Shown here piece after piece: positions 23,149 to 34,686 of a stretch of DNA of 64,000 nucleotides. The notes under the pieces were generated by a model. The model was not told where the DNA came from. It saw nothing but the letters and a program-made list of their open reading frames with translations, and did no database searches. The DNA lies in assembly GCA_000585075.1 (NCBI GenBank), contig JEMY01000001.1, positions 1 through 64,000 on the forward strand, written 5' to 3'. The stretch is from Candidatus Accumulibacter regalis. Lineage in GTDB: Bacteria; Pseudomonadota; Gammaproteobacteria; Burkholderiales; Rhodocyclaceae. The position numbers were made by a program, and so were the translations under genes. How positions within the stretch are numbered: position 1 is the stretch's first letter; the number at the start of each line of letters is the position of its first letter.

Positions 23149-23685
23149 ATGGCCGAACTCGTAACCATCGCGCGTCCCTACGCTGAAGCGGTTTTCCGCA
23201 TCGCGCTGGAAAACAAGGCGCTGACGAGCTGGTCCGAGCGGCTGACGCTGCTTTCCGCAATTGCCGGGGATGGCCAGATGCGTTCATGCATTGGCAACCC
23301 CGAACTCTCTGCGGCCCAGAAGAGCGAGCTTTTCAAGTCGCTCGCCGGAGACGCGCTTGTGGGCAGCGAAGCCAATCTGATCGACGTTCTCGCCGCCAAC
23401 GAGCGGCTTTCCGCCCTGCCGGAAATTGCCGACCTCTTCGAAAAGCTCAAAGCCGGCCAGGAAGGCGTCAGGGAGGCAACCATCTACAGCGCCTTTCCGG
23501 TCGATGAAAAGCAGCTCAAAGCGCTGATCGCGGACCTCGAAACCCGCTTCAATACCCGGCTGACTGCCGAAGTGGTCGTCGATCAATCGTTGATCGGCGG
23601 CGTCAAGATTGTGGTTGGCGACCAGGTCCTCGACACTTCCGTACGCGGAAAATTGGAGAGCCTGCGGTTGGCGCTCAAGAACTAG
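23149..23685 (+). CDS. atpH: ATP synthase F1 subunit delta
   Basis: Delta connects the peripheral stalk to the top of the alpha3beta3 head. Starting at the ATG giving [19 protein letters not shown], it is 178 aa, the usual length. The family C-terminal signature [25 protein letters not shown] is present. The ORF-track start lies within atpF and is replaced. Confidence 0.96.
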   Translation: MAELVTIARPYAEAVFRIALENKALTSWSERLTLLSAIAGDGQMRSCIGNPELSAAQKSELFKSLAGDALVGSEANLIDVLAANERLSALPEIADLFEKLKAGQEGVREATIYSAFPVDEKQLKALIADLETRFNTRLTAEVVVDQSLIGGVKIVVGDQVLDTSVRGKLESLRLALKN

Positions 23686-23695
23686 GAGAATTTTC

Positions 23696-25234
23696 ATGCA
23701 GTTGAATCCTTCAGAAATCAGCGAACTGATCAAAAGCAAGATCGAGAATCTTGCGATCAGCGCCGATCTGCGCACCCAGGGCACCGTCGTTTCGGTGACC
23801 GACGGTATCTGCCGCGTTTATGGGCTGACCGACGTCATGCAGGGCGAAATGCTCGAGTTTCCGGGCAACATCTTCGGCATGGCGCTGAACCTCGATCGCG
23901 ACTCGGTTGGCGCGGTGGTTCTCGGCGAGTACGATCAGATCAGCGAAGGCGACACGGTCAAGACGACCGGTCGCATCCTTGAAGTTCCGGTCGGTCCCGA
24001 GCTTCTCGGCCGCGTGGTCAACTCGCTTGGCCAACCGATCGACGGTAAAGGCCCGATCAACAACAAGCTGACCGACAAGATCGAGAAGGTGGCGCCGGGC
24101 GTGATCTGGCGCAAGTCGGTTTCGCAGCCGGTGCAGACCGGTCTGAAGTCGATCGACGCGATGGTGCCGATCGGGCGCGGCCAGCGCGAACTGATCATTG
24201 GCGACCGGCAGACCGGAAAGACCGCGGTGGCCATCGACACGATCATCAACCAGAAGGGGCAGGACCTGCTCTGTATCTACGTTGCCGTCGGTCAGAAGGC
24301 GTCGACCGTCGCCAACGTCGTGCGCAAGCTCGAAGAGAATGGCGCGATGGAGTACACCATCGTCGTGGCCGCCACAGCATCCGAATCTGCTGCCCTGCAA
24401 TACATCGCTCCCTACTCCGGGTGCACCATGGGCGAGTACTTCCGCGACCGTGGCCAGGATGCGCTGATCATCTATGACGACCTGACCAAGCAGGCCTGGG
24501 CGTATCGCCAGGTTTCGCTGCTTCTTCGCCGGCCTCCGGGGCGCGAAGCCTATCCAGGCGACGTCTTCTATCTGCACTCGCGTTTGCTCGAGCGTGCCGC
24601 GCGCGTCTCCGAAGAGTGGGTCGAGAAATTCACCAACGGTGAGGTCAAGGGCAAGACCGGATCGCTGACTGCCCTGCCGGTCATCGAAACCCAGGCGGGC
24701 GACGTCTCGGCCTTCGTTCCGACCAACGTGATCTCGATTACCGACGGCCAGATCTTCCTCGATACCGACTTGTTCAACGCCGGTGTGCGTCCCGCCATCG
24801 ACGCCGGTATCTCGGTGTCGCGCGTCGGTGGTGCTGCCCAGACCAAGGTGATCAAGAAGCTTGGTGGCGGTGTCCGCCTGGCGCTTGCCCAGTTCCGTGA
24901 GCTGGCGGCTTTTGCGCAGTTCGCGTCCGATCTCGACGAGGCAACGCGCAAGCAGCTCGACCGTGGTCGCCTGGTTACCGAACTGATGAAGCAGCCGCAG
25001 TACTCGCCGCTGTCGATCTCCGAGATGGCCATCACCCTGCACGCGGTGAACAAGGGCTATTTCGACGATGTCGAGGTGAAGACGGCGCTGGCGGTCGAGA
25101 AGCAGATGCAAAGCTTCATCAAGCAGAAATATGCCGATCTGGTCAGCAAGATTGAAACCAACAAAGATCTTGACGCCGACGCCGAGCAGACGCTCGGCAA
25201 GGCGATCGAGGAGTTCAAGGCCACGCTGGCCTGA
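23696..25234 (+). CDS. atpA: ATP synthase F1 subunit alpha
   Basis: This is the non-catalytic nucleotide-binding subunit of F1. The 512-aa product begins [19 protein letters not shown], with AGGAGAA upstream. It contains the P-loop [14 protein letters not shown] near residue 170 and the alpha/beta signature region [17 protein letters not shown]. The ORF-track start overlaps atpH in another frame and is discarded. Confidence 0.98.
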   Translation: MQLNPSEISELIKSKIENLAISADLRTQGTVVSVTDGICRVYGLTDVMQGEMLEFPGNIFGMALNLDRDSVGAVVLGEYDQISEGDTVKTTGRILEVPVGPELLGRVVNSLGQPIDGKGPINNKLTDKIEKVAPGVIWRKSVSQPVQTGLKSIDAMVPIGRGQRELIIGDRQTGKTAVAIDTIINQKGQDLLCIYVAVGQKASTVANVVRKLEENGAMEYTIVVAATASESAALQYIAPYSGCTMGEYFRDRGQDALIIYDDLTKQAWAYRQVSLLLRRPPGREAYPGDVFYLHSRLLERAARVSEEWVEKFTNGEVKGKTGSLTALPVIETQAGDVSAFVPTNVISITDGQIFLDTDLFNAGVRPAIDAGISVSRVGGAAQTKVIKKLGGGVRLALAQFRELAAFAQFASDLDEATRKQLDRGRLVTELMKQPQYSPLSISEMAITLHAVNKGYFDDVEVKTALAVEKQMQSFIKQKYADLVSKIETNKDLDADAEQTLGKAIEEFKATLA

Positions 25235-25252
25235 TCGATCGAGGAGTTTGCG

Positions 25253-27554
<2,302 letters not shown>

Positions 27555-27570
27555 AGCGGGATCAGCGAAC

Positions 27571-27605
27571 GTCGCTTTCGCCCCGCCTTCGGGCGCGAAA
27601 GCGAC
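27571..27605 (+). promoter_or_regulatory. Hairpin between atpD and atpC
   Basis: An 11-bp perfect inverted repeat, GTCGCTTTCGC / GCGAAAGCGAC, encloses a further CCC/GGG pairing with one bulged C. It lies between atpD and the Shine-Dalgarno of atpC. There is no T-run, so it is more likely an mRNA structure that tunes atpC translation or processing than a terminator. Confidence 0.6.
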
Positions 27606-27623
27606 TTGCAAGGGAAGAAAACC

Positions 27624-28043
27624 ATGTCACTCAGAGTACACGTCGACGTTGTCAGCGCCGAGGAGTTGATCTTCTCCGGGCAGACCGACTTCGCGGTTTT
27701 TCCAGGCGAGGCTGGCGAGCTCGGCATCTATCCGCGTCACACGCCGCTCCTGACCCGCATCAGGCCGGGTACCGTGCGCCTCAAAGTGCCCGACCGCGAG
27801 GAGTACGAGCTGGTCTATGTGTCCGGCGGTATGCTCGAGGTGCAGCCGGCGTTGATTACGGTACTGGCCGATACGGCGGTGCGTGCGTCCGATCTGGACG
27901 AGGCGAAGGCGATCGAGGCCAAGCGTCATGCAGAGGAGATGCTTCGCGACCATACCTCCGATGTTGGTCTGGCTTCGGCGGAAGCCGAGCTGGCCCAGGC
28001 CGTGGCTCAATTGGCGGCAATCAAGAAACTTCGCACGCGCTGA
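27624..28043 (+). CDS. atpC: ATP synthase F1 subunit epsilon
   Basis: Epsilon sits at the base of the central stalk and can inhibit ATP hydrolysis. The 139-aa product starts at the ATG giving [19 protein letters not shown]. The beta-sandwich domain contains [23 protein letters not shown] and a C-terminal helical hairpin follows. AAGGGAAG is the Shine-Dalgarno. It is the last gene of the operon and is followed by a clear terminator. Confidence 0.97.
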   Translation: MSLRVHVDVVSAEELIFSGQTDFAVFPGEAGELGIYPRHTPLLTRIRPGTVRLKVPDREEYELVYVSGGMLEVQPALITVLADTAVRASDLDEAKAIEAKRHAEEMLRDHTSDVGLASAEAELAQAVAQLAAIKKLRTR

Positions 28044-28098
28044 AGAGCCGTCGAGGCCGGGGATGTAGACGCTCCCTCCGGCACAACGGCAGGAAAAT

Positions 28099-28124
28099 GG
28101 GCAGCCCAGGCTGCCCTTTTCTTG
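28099..28124 (+). terminator. Rho-independent terminator of the atp operon
   Basis: GGGCAGC-CCAG-GCTGCCC (28099-28116) is followed by TTTTCTT. It is 55 bp after the atpC stop. Read the other way the stem is followed by ATTTT, so it may also serve the convergent ubiJ transcript. Confidence 0.92.
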
Positions 28125-28158
28125 TTCACCGTCGAGGAAGACGGGCTGGGTTTAGCGT

Positions 28159-28734
28159 CTAGCGAAGAAGCTCCATCCGCCCAAGCCGCTTTTCGACGCG
28201 TGCCAAGTCGTCGCGAAGCGCGTCGACCTCGGCGCAGAAAGCGTCGACATCGCGGCGCGGGGCAATGGCTTTCTCTTCTTCGGTCAGATATTCGACGATG
28301 CCAAATGCCAGATTGCGGGCGCTCCGCCCGTGCCATCGCGCCAATCCGCTTGCCAGACGCAGGGCCCGGCGGGCGACGATGTCGCCCAGCACTTGTGAAA
28401 GATCGTGCTCGGCATCCCAGCGCAGGTTGCGGAAGACAAATGCGAGTGCCTCTGCGAGATCCACCGAGCCCGCGATGGTCGCCGCGGAAAACAGCGACGA
28501 TCGGTTACTCAGCGCACGTACCGGCGCGTCGTCGGGCAGGCGGATACTGACCGCGACGGGCGAAGCTGCGTCCGCCGCGGCGAGCAGGCCGGACTCGAGT
28601 ATGGTGAACCGCAACTGCCCGCTGGAAAACTGGACCCGCGCTGTCTGCCCGGAAAAGGCGGCCAATCGAGCACGAGCCCAGTCTTCACCCGTCAGTACGT
28701 GATTGATGACCGCCAGCGGCGGCCCGCTCCACAT
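28159..28734 (-). CDS. ubiJ: Ubiquinone biosynthesis accessory factor UbiJ (SCP2 domain)
   Basis: UbiJ is an SCP2-type lipid-binding factor that assembles with UbiK and the ubiquinone hydroxylases. From the ATG giving MWSGPPLAVINHVLTGEDWAR it is 191 aa. The N-terminal SCP2 domain includes VQFSSGQLRFTILESGLL and VAVSIRLPDD, and the C-terminus is a coiled coil (FCAEVDALRDDLARVEKRLGRME). The longer ORF-track start overlaps the preceding gene. It is the last gene of the DUF971-ubiE-Tim44-ubiJ run. ubiB, often next in relatives, is not here. Confidence 0.88.
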   Translation of the reverse strand: MWSGPPLAVINHVLTGEDWARARLAAFSGQTARVQFSSGQLRFTILESGLLAAADAASPVAVSIRLPDDAPVRALSNRSSLFSAATIAGSVDLAEALAFVFRNLRWDAEHDLSQVLGDIVARRALRLASGLARWHGRSARNLAFGIVEYLTEEEKAIAPRRDVDAFCAEVDALRDDLARVEKRLGRMELLR

Positions 28735-28739
28735 ACCCT

Positions 28740-29627
28740 TCAGGAAGCTTGCTGGATACCGGCAACCACCCAGCCGCTCGAACCGTCGACCGGCTTGGTC
28801 AAATTCCACACCTCGTCGAAGGCTACTGCGGGCGCGTCGGCCTGCTCACGAATCATGCCGTTCATGCGCACGCTGGCGACATGGCGGCTACCCTCGGTGA
28901 GCACTTCGAGAAGCTCGGCGTCTAGCGTCACCACGTCCGTTTGCTGACTTGCTCCGCTGCGCTCGCCCATCTGCAGCTTGATCTCGGCAAAAACCTCGGG
29001 GGTCACGAAGGAACGGATGTCTTCCATGTTGCCGGCGTCATTTGCCGCCTGTAGGCGGACGAAGTTCAACTTCGCGACACGGAGAAAGCCATCCACGTCG
29101 AAGTCGGCGGGAATGCCTGCCGGCTCCGGAGTGGCCATGTTCGCCGCTCCGCCTGGACGATGCTCTGGCTGGCTTCGGCCAGGAAGCTCCTGGGCGGCGT
29201 CGAAACGCGGCGGCGGGGCGGCCACTCCGCCGCCCACGCCGGCATAGCTCATAGGCTGGCCAGCCCCGGCCGTCGCCGCAGCCTTGCGCCGAAACAGCCA
29301 CTTGAAGACGAACACCGCGGCCATCGCCAAGAGCGCGATCATCACCAGATTGGCCATTCCCTCACCGAGACCAAAATGCGACAACAGCGCCGCAATTCCG
29401 AGCCCGGCCGCGAGTCCGGCCAGGGGGCCCATCCAGCTGCTCTTGGGTGCCGCTGCCGTCGGCGATGCAGCATTGGCCGGCGCCGGCGCGGCTTTCTGGG
29501 GTGCTGGCGTGGCCTGCCGCTGCATGCCCATCGAGCGACCACCGCCGAAGCGCTTGGCTTCGGCATCTGCGACCATGAGACCAAAGCTAAACGCGCACAC
29601 GGCCAACGCAACAAAGAATTTCTTCAC
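28740..29627 (-). CDS. Tim44-like domain protein with signal peptide
   Basis: The start is GTG at 29627, which has GAGGAGAGAG just upstream and gives a clean signal peptide (VKKFFVALAVCAFSFGLMVADAEA). The 295-aa product has a Pro/Ala-rich linker, two hydrophobic segments (WMGPLAGLAAGLGIAALLSHFG and MANLVMIALLAMAAVFVFKWLF), and a C-terminal Tim44-like domain from about residue 180 (FDVDGFLRVAKLNFVRLQAANDAGNMEDIRSFVTPEVFAE). Such proteins commonly sit between ubiE and ubiJ in betaproteobacteria; their job is not established. The ORF-track start overlaps ubiE and is unlikely. Confidence 0.87.
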   Translation of the reverse strand: MKKFFVALAVCAFSFGLMVADAEAKRFGGGRSMGMQRQATPAPQKAAPAPANAASPTAAAPKSSWMGPLAGLAAGLGIAALLSHFGLGEGMANLVMIALLAMAAVFVFKWLFRRKAAATAGAGQPMSYAGVGGGVAAPPPRFDAAQELPGRSQPEHRPGGAANMATPEPAGIPADFDVDGFLRVAKLNFVRLQAANDAGNMEDIRSFVTPEVFAEIKLQMGERSGASQQTDVVTLDAELLEVLTEGSRHVASVRMNGMIREQADAPAVAFDEVWNLTKPVDGSSGWVVAGIQQAS

Positions 29628-29640
29628 GACTCTCTCCTCT

Positions 29641-30381
29641 TCAGAACTTGAAACCACGGTGCAGGGCAACGACGCCCAGCGCCAGATTGAAATATTCGAC
29701 CCGCTCTAGCCCAGCCTGTTCCATCAAGCTCTTCAGGCCCTCCTGGTCCGGGTGTACACGAATCGATTCTGCGAGATAGCGATAACTTCCCTCGTCGCGA
29801 GTGATCAGCTGACCGAGGCGCGGAATCACCTTGAACGAGTAGAAGTCGTAAGCCGGTGCCAGAGGCTTCCACACCTGCGAAAACTCGAGGACCAGCAGGC
29901 GACCTCCCGGTCTAAGTACCCGGCGCATCTCGGCGAGTGCCGAGTTCTTGTGGGTCATGTTGCGCAGGCCGAAGGCGACCGTGACGCAGTCAAAGTAGTC
30001 GTCCGGAAACGGCAACTTCTCCGCGTCGCATTGCGCGACGCGGACCATCACGCCACGATCGCAGAGGCGGTCGCGGCCGCGCGTAAGCATGGCGTTGTTG
30101 ATATCGGTCAGCCAGACCTGACCGCCGCGGCCCAGCTTTCTGGCGAAGGCCAGAGCAAGGTCGCCCGTGCCGCCAGCGACGTCGAGGATCCGTGAATCCT
30201 CACGGACACCACTCTTGGCGATGGTAAACGCCTTCCACAAGCGGTGCAGACCGCCCGACATGAGATCGTTCATCAGGTCGTAACGTTGTGCCACCGAATC
30301 AAAAACATCTGCGACGCGCTGCGCCTTGTCGCTTTCCGCTACTTCCTCAAAACCAAAATGGGTGGTCCCTCTATCACTCAT
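29641..30381 (-). CDS. ubiE: Ubiquinone/menaquinone C-methyltransferase UbiE
   Basis: This SAM-dependent C-methyltransferase acts in ubiquinone (and menaquinone) synthesis. From [20 protein letters not shown] it is 246 aa, the usual length. Signatures are [18 protein letters not shown], the SAM motif [16 protein letters not shown], and [25 protein letters not shown] longer in-frame TTG start overlapping the DUF971 stop exists but lacks family support. It is cotranscribed with DUF971 and Tim44. Confidence 0.97.
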   Translation of the reverse strand: MSDRGTTHFGFEEVAESDKAQRVADVFDSVAQRYDLMNDLMSGGLHRLWKAFTIAKSGVREDSRILDVAGGTGDLALAFARKLGRGGQVWLTDINNAMLTRGRDRLCDRGVMVRVAQCDAEKLPFPDDYFDCVTVAFGLRNMTHKNSALAEMRRVLRPGGRLLVLEFSQVWKPLAPAYDFYSFKVIPRLGQLITRDEGSYRYLAESIRVHPDQEGLKSLMEQAGLERVEYFNLALGVVALHRGFKF

Positions 30382-30413
30382 TGATCCCGCTCGCGCTCCT
30401 GAAGTTGTGCTGC

Positions 30414-30842
30414 TCAATGCTTGCCGCAGCCACCGTGGGCCTTGCTGACCGGCGGCGTGGGAACTTTCCCCGGGTCACGACTGGCACCCGCTGCCGCCAG
30501 TTTGGCCAGATAATCCTTCCACAGCTGCTGTTGATGGCTACCCAGGTTGTAGAGAACATCCCAGGAATAGAGACCACTGTCATGGCCATCGGAAAAGACC
30601 GGGCGGATGGCGTAGTTGCCGACGGCTTCGACGCGGTCGATGCCCACCCCGCGCTTGCCGACTTGCAGCACCTCCTGACCCGGGCCGTGGCCGCGCGCCT
30701 CAGCGGACGGCGTAAAGACGCGCAGGAATTCGTAGCTCAGTTCGAAACGCTCGCCGTCCGCAAAAACCAGCTCCAGGACGTGAGACTTCTGGTGCAGTTT
30801 GATCTCGGTCGGGATTTTCGTGGTCTCGTCCAGGCCTGCCAT
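30414..30842 (-). CDS. DUF971 (gamma-butyrobetaine hydroxylase-like N-terminal domain) protein
   Basis: This is a 142-aa protein of the DUF971 family, a small beta-rich fold also found at the N-terminus of gamma-butyrobetaine hydroxylases. The start at [20 protein letters not shown] has AGAGG upstream; the ORF-track extension is unsupported. Visible family features are [53 protein letters not shown] and a C-terminal GGCGKH that could bind metal. It precedes ubiE, a conserved arrangement in betaproteobacteria. Function is unknown; a link to iron-sulfur or quinone metabolism is speculation. Confidence 0.88.
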   Translation of the reverse strand: MAGLDETTKIPTEIKLHQKSHVLELVFADGERFELSYEFLRVFTPSAEARGHGPGQEVLQVGKRGVGIDRVEAVGNYAIRPVFSDGHDSGLYSWDVLYNLGSHQQQLWKDYLAKLAAAGASRDPGKVPTPPVSKAHGGCGKH

Positions 30843-30946
30843 GGATGCCTCTAAGCTCAATAGGGCCGACCATGATAGCGCAAAACGCATGCCGGCACGC
30901 CGCGACGATCCGCGGCGTACCGGCGATCGCCCGGCTCGGACGGCGA

Positions 30947-32557
30947 TCAGGTGACGGAAAAGCTCACCCGGTCGAAATCTGCCCCGGAGCCGATAACCCG
31001 GTCCAACTTCACCCGCCAGACGCCGTTGACGTAGATCTCCAGCAGCCGCCCGGAATAGAACCAACCCTGCGGGATGACCAGGCTCTGCTGGGCCCCGATC
31101 GCGGCAACCGCGGGCAGCATGAAGGCGCGGCTATAGGGCTCCGGTCGTCCCGCCTCGCGCGCCAGCGGCCGGGCGGCTACCGCCTGCGGCCTGCCCGGCA
31201 GGGCTGAGATGCCGGCGATCAGACCTCCGCCCTGTTCCTGCATCAACCAGACGACCTGGGCCAGAAGATGGGCGTTCCCGTCGTGTGGGCAGATGGACAG
31301 CAACTGCTCTGGAACCAAGCGCCGTCCGGCGGTCGAGCGCAGCAAACGGAAGCCGTTGGCACTCTCGTCGAGCACCTCCCAATCGTCGACTGCAAAGCCC
31401 AACTGAGTCTGGCGGACTTCAAGCTGCTGGGTTGGATCGAGCGTATAACGGAAGGTAAACAGGCTGTCGAATTCCTCACGCGAATAGATGCGTGCGCTCT
31501 CCGGCTGACTGAACTCCTTCCCCGAGATGATGTAGTGCACTCCGGTAAAGCCGGCGCACACTCTGGCCATTCCTGCACCCGGGTGACGGCGGAACTGGCG
31601 CGCCGCGCGCAGCAAGGACCACGGCCTGGCCAGCCGTTTGAGAAGCTGCTGGCACTGGCTGGCGGAGCAGTCCTCACCGAGACCGAGTTGTGACGGTGTG
31701 ATCTTCTGCTGCAACTGCCTGCGCGTCTGGTTGATTTGCATTGCCAGACGGGCGCTGTCGATGCGACGAATGTTCTCCGTCTGCAGGCACGCGGCGGCGG
31801 GACGCAGGCCTGCATCTTCCATCAGGTCGACGACCGTTGGTGGCAGGCTTTCGCCCGGGGCCACCGGATGGACGGTCAGCAGCGGCGCCCAGTTGCTCGC
31901 CCAGCGTCGCACCACGCCGAGCTGCTGCACGCTGAGGCTGTACGGACCGGCCAGCTCGGTCAGCAGCTGACTGGCGAAAGCCGCCGTGCAGTGGGTGCTC
32001 CGCCCAAGCGGGTCGAGAGAGTCGGGCACCGCCAGCGTGGCCACCCCCCACTCCTCGGCGCTGGCGTAGAAGCCGTGCAGATTCAGCCACATGCCGCGCG
32101 GCAGTTGCCGGCGAGCGCGATGATACTCGCTGATTGCCATCCCGGTGTAGTAGATGCAGCGATGCAGGATGAGCGCCAGCCGGTCGGCGGCGTCGTCGTC
32201 TTCATCGTCAGTCCGTTGCAACCGCGCGCAATGGGCGTAGGCTCGCGAGGCCTTGAGCCAGGTGGCGACCACCTGCTGAAAAGCGGCTTCCTCGGCGTCG
32301 CCCAGCGGCAGCGCCTTACTGGTGTATTCGCGAGCCAGCTGTTCCTCGATGAAGCACAGCGAAATTCGCGTCTGCTCAAGGAGTTGCAGGTAGACGTCGC
32401 CCGGTGGCGGCGACTGCAGCAGGCTATCCAGGAAATTGTTGATCTCGAACTGAGCCTGACGCGAGTTGGCCAACGGCAGGCGTGAGAGAATTCTGAAACC
32501 CGTTTGCAGGTCCGAAATTTTCATGGTGGCTGGGGCTGTGCTAAGGACTGCGCTCAT
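30947..32557 (-). CDS. Uncharacterised 536-aa protein with PilZ-like C-terminal region
   Basis: The start is the ATG giving MSAVLSTAPATMKISDLQTGF, with a perfect AGGAGG upstream. The first 380 residues are alpha-helical, soluble and unrecognised, with motifs such as LANSRQAQFEINNFLDSLL and YIISGKEFSQPESARIYSREEF. From about residue 397 the sequence DESANGFRLL ... LLSI ... LLAQVVWLMQEQGGGLIAGISAL follows the DxSxxG and beta-strand pattern of PilZ domains. The upstream RxxxR motif that contacts c-di-GMP is not evident, so it may be a degenerate or non-binding PilZ. It is followed by a unique 60-residue tail. Similar proteins seem restricted to betaproteobacteria. The domain call is inference. 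Confidence 0.7.
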   Translation of the reverse strand: MSAVLSTAPATMKISDLQTGFRILSRLPLANSRQAQFEINNFLDSLLQSPPPGDVYLQLLEQTRISLCFIEEQLAREYTSKALPLGDAEEAAFQQVVATWLKASRAYAHCARLQRTDDEDDDAADRLALILHRCIYYTGMAISEYHRARRQLPRGMWLNLHGFYASAEEWGVATLAVPDSLDPLGRSTHCTAAFASQLLTELAGPYSLSVQQLGVVRRWASNWAPLLTVHPVAPGESLPPTVVDLMEDAGLRPAAACLQTENIRRIDSARLAMQINQTRRQLQQKITPSQLGLGEDCSASQCQQLLKRLARPWSLLRAARQFRRHPGAGMARVCAGFTGVHYIISGKEFSQPESARIYSREEFDSLFTFRYTLDPTQQLEVRQTQLGFAVDDWEVLDESANGFRLLRSTAGRRLVPEQLLSICPHDGNAHLLAQVVWLMQEQGGGLIAGISALPGRPQAVAARPLAREAGRPEPYSRAFMLPAVAAIGAQQSLVIPQGWFYSGRLLEIYVNGVWRVKLDRVIGSGADFDRVSFSVT

Positions 32558-32590
32558 GATTTTGCCTCCTGGCTGACCGCTGCCCACGGT

Positions 32591-33022
32591 CTAGGTGGTA
32601 CGCAGGGCGGCGATGATCTGGTCACCCAATTTCCGGCCATCAACCGGCTGGCGCCGTGTGGTACTGGCCCGTTTTGCGGCTGCCCAGACCGGCTGGGGGA
32701 AGTTTCTGTCGTCTCGCCAACGTGGAATCAGGTGCCAATGAACATGTGGCGTCAGGTTGCCCAGGCTCGCAAGATTGACCTTGTCCGGCTGGTAAAGGCT
32801 GCGTACGGCACTCTCGACAGCAAACACCACCGTCATCAGCTGCATTCTTTCCTTGTGCGGCAGGTCGGTCATTTCGCGGAGATGGCGGTGCAGGATCACG
32901 CGGCAGAAACCCGGATAATCCGGGTCCGCTACCATCACCACGCGGCAGATGCCGTTCTCCCAGATCACTTCTCCGCCTGGTGAGTCGCATAGCTCGCAAT
33001 TCTCCAAACCGCCTTCACTCAC
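32591..33022 (-). CDS. HIT family (histidine triad) nucleotide-binding protein
   Basis: The 143-aa product carries the histidine-triad motif HVHWHLIPRW near residue 100 and two paired cysteines near the start (NCELCDS). HIT proteins hydrolyse or transfer nucleotidyl groups, for example on AMP-lysine or dinucleoside polyphosphates. I place the start at GTG 33022 because AAGGAGTCAGGAAGT directly precedes it. The ORF-track start adds about 84 low-complexity residues. It lies 33 bp upstream of the PilZ-like gene and may share its transcript. Confidence 0.9.
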   Translation of the reverse strand: MSEGGLENCELCDSPGGEVIWENGICRVVMVADPDYPGFCRVILHRHLREMTDLPHKERMQLMTVVFAVESAVRSLYQPDKVNLASLGNLTPHVHWHLIPRWRDDRNFPQPVWAAAKRASTTRRQPVDGRKLGDQIIAALRTT

Positions 33023-33409
33023 TTCCTGACTCCTTGTCGACCGGCCGACGCCAATGCGCCGTGTTGACCGAGACGATAGGCCTGTGCGGCGAAACGCGAG
33101 AGGAAATAGGTCACGGAGCGAGAGACAAAAACCCGGGAAGGCCATCGCTTTCCAGGAGTCGCGCCGGCAGGCTCCGAACGGGGCGTTCGCGGCCGCCGCC
33201 GAGGCACTCCGCGCGGGCTTGTGGTGCGGTGCGCGATCGGCCATCCCGTGCGCGCTAGCTGACGAGCCCCTCACGACAGGGCGAAGGACGGGAAGCGGCG
33301 GCTGGCTGGACGACGTCGCAGGCCGCGCGGCAAGAGCCCGGAAAGCGAAGCGGCGCCACTCGAGCGGCGCCGCTTGCGCGGCTCAAAAGCCGGCCGCTGA
33401 CGGCAGGCC
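33023..33409. other. Intergenic region with one hairpin, no gene seen
   Basis: The 387-bp gap contains only shadow frames. A 10-bp inverted repeat, AAGCGGCGCC / GGCGCCGCTT (33348-33357 and 33366-33375), lies about 35 bp past the stop of the minus-strand transporter gene. It could end that transcript, but no T-run follows. The rest presumably carries the HIT-gene promoter; I could not pick one out. Confidence 0.45.
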
Positions 33410-34684
33410 TTACAAGCGTTCGACGCGCACCTTGGTGACGGAGCGCGCATCCGCTTCGATCACCGTGTAGCGAAAGCCGCGTTCTTCCACGCTATCGCCG
33501 ACGACCGGAATGTGGCGCAGGCGGTTGATCAGGAAGCCGGCGAGCGTGTGCGCTTCGCCGACCGGCAAATTCAGCCGCAGCGAATCGTTGAGTTCGGAGA
33601 TCGGCGCCCGCCCGCCGACCAGATGACGATCGTCGGTCTCCGACTCGATGACCACCCGGGGCGGCTTCATGTTGTCGAAATCGTAGCCCGAGTCCACCGT
33701 CCCGACGACCTCCTCGAAGATGTCTTCCATGGTCAGGATGCCGATCGCCGAGCCGAACTCGTCGACGACGATGGCCATGTGGTCGTTGCGCGCCCGCAGC
33801 ATCGGCAGGACCTGATCGATGGTCTGCTTCGGAGAAAGATAGAGTGCCGGGCGAATGAAGTCGCTCACCGAGCGCTTGCCAATGTCCGGCAGCAACAGGT
33901 CCCAGGTGGTCAGCGTCATCACACCGGTGACGTTGGTGATGTTACCGCGGAAGACGGGCAGGCGATTGAAACCGTGTTCCCAGACTCGCCGTACCGCCTC
34001 GTCCATGCCGCGACTCTCGCTGAAGCCAATGACTTCGGCCAGCGGCGTCATCACCTCGCCGACCGTTGTGTCGGCGAAGCGAAAGATGCGCCGAATGCGT
34101 TGTTTATTGGTGGCGCCGCCGCCGTCAGCGGGCGTTTCCGAGAGGTCGAGCAAAACGCGCAACTCATCCTTGGTGATAAAGCCGATCTGGCCCGACGACG
34201 CGCCGCCGAACAGGCGTGCGGCAAAGCGGGCAACGCGGCTGAAGACGAAAATCACCGGATAGAAAAGGTAGGAAAAGAAGCGTAGTCCGTAGATGATCTT
34301 GGTCACGATCCAGTCGGATTTCTGCTGGAAGATGCTCTTCGGAACGATCTCGCCGAAAATCAGCAGGAAAGGCGTGAACACCAGCACCGAAACCAGGTCA
34401 CCCGACTCTCCGAGCAGGTCGATGAACATCAGCGTGCCAATGGTGGTGATCGTCACCGTCGCGATGTTGGTCCCGACCAGGGTCGTCCCGAGCATGACGT
34501 CGGGCGTTCGAAAGAGCTCCAGCACCAGTTTCGCACCCGGGTCACCCAGGCGTGCCTGATGGCGAAGGTGAATCTTGTCGGCGTTGACCATCGCCAGCTC
34601 CGATCCCGAGAAGAAGCCCTTGAGTATCAGGAAGATGAAAATCACCACCAGGTGAAAGCCCCAATCGAACGGGATCCAGTCCAT
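33410..34684 (-). CDS. CorC/HlyC (CNNM-type) transporter, second of a tandem pair
   Basis: The 424-aa protein has an N-terminal DUF21/CNNM membrane domain (FHLVVIFIFLILKGFFSGSELAMVNADK, about residues 1-190), a pair of CBS domains (VMTPLAEVIGF ... MAIVVDEFGSAIGILTMEDIFEEVVG) and a C-terminal CorC_HlyC domain (LPVGEAHTLAGFLINRLRHIPVVGD). Members of this family are implicated in Mg2+/Co2+ efflux or Na+/Mg2+ exchange. It starts 2 bp after the stop of the paralogue upstream, so both are translated from one message. Substrate is not deducible. Confidence 0.92.
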   Translation of the reverse strand: MDWIPFDWGFHLVVIFIFLILKGFFSGSELAMVNADKIHLRHQARLGDPGAKLVLELFRTPDVMLGTTLVGTNIATVTITTIGTLMFIDLLGESGDLVSVLVFTPFLLIFGEIVPKSIFQQKSDWIVTKIIYGLRFFSYLFYPVIFVFSRVARFAARLFGGASSGQIGFITKDELRVLLDLSETPADGGGATNKQRIRRIFRFADTTVGEVMTPLAEVIGFSESRGMDEAVRRVWEHGFNRLPVFRGNITNVTGVMTLTTWDLLLPDIGKRSVSDFIRPALYLSPKQTIDQVLPMLRARNDHMAIVVDEFGSAIGILTMEDIFEEVVGTVDSGYDFDNMKPPRVVIESETDDRHLVGGRAPISELNDSLRLNLPVGEAHTLAGFLINRLRHIPVVGDSVEERGFRYTVIEADARSVTKVRVERL

Positions 34685-34686
34685 CG

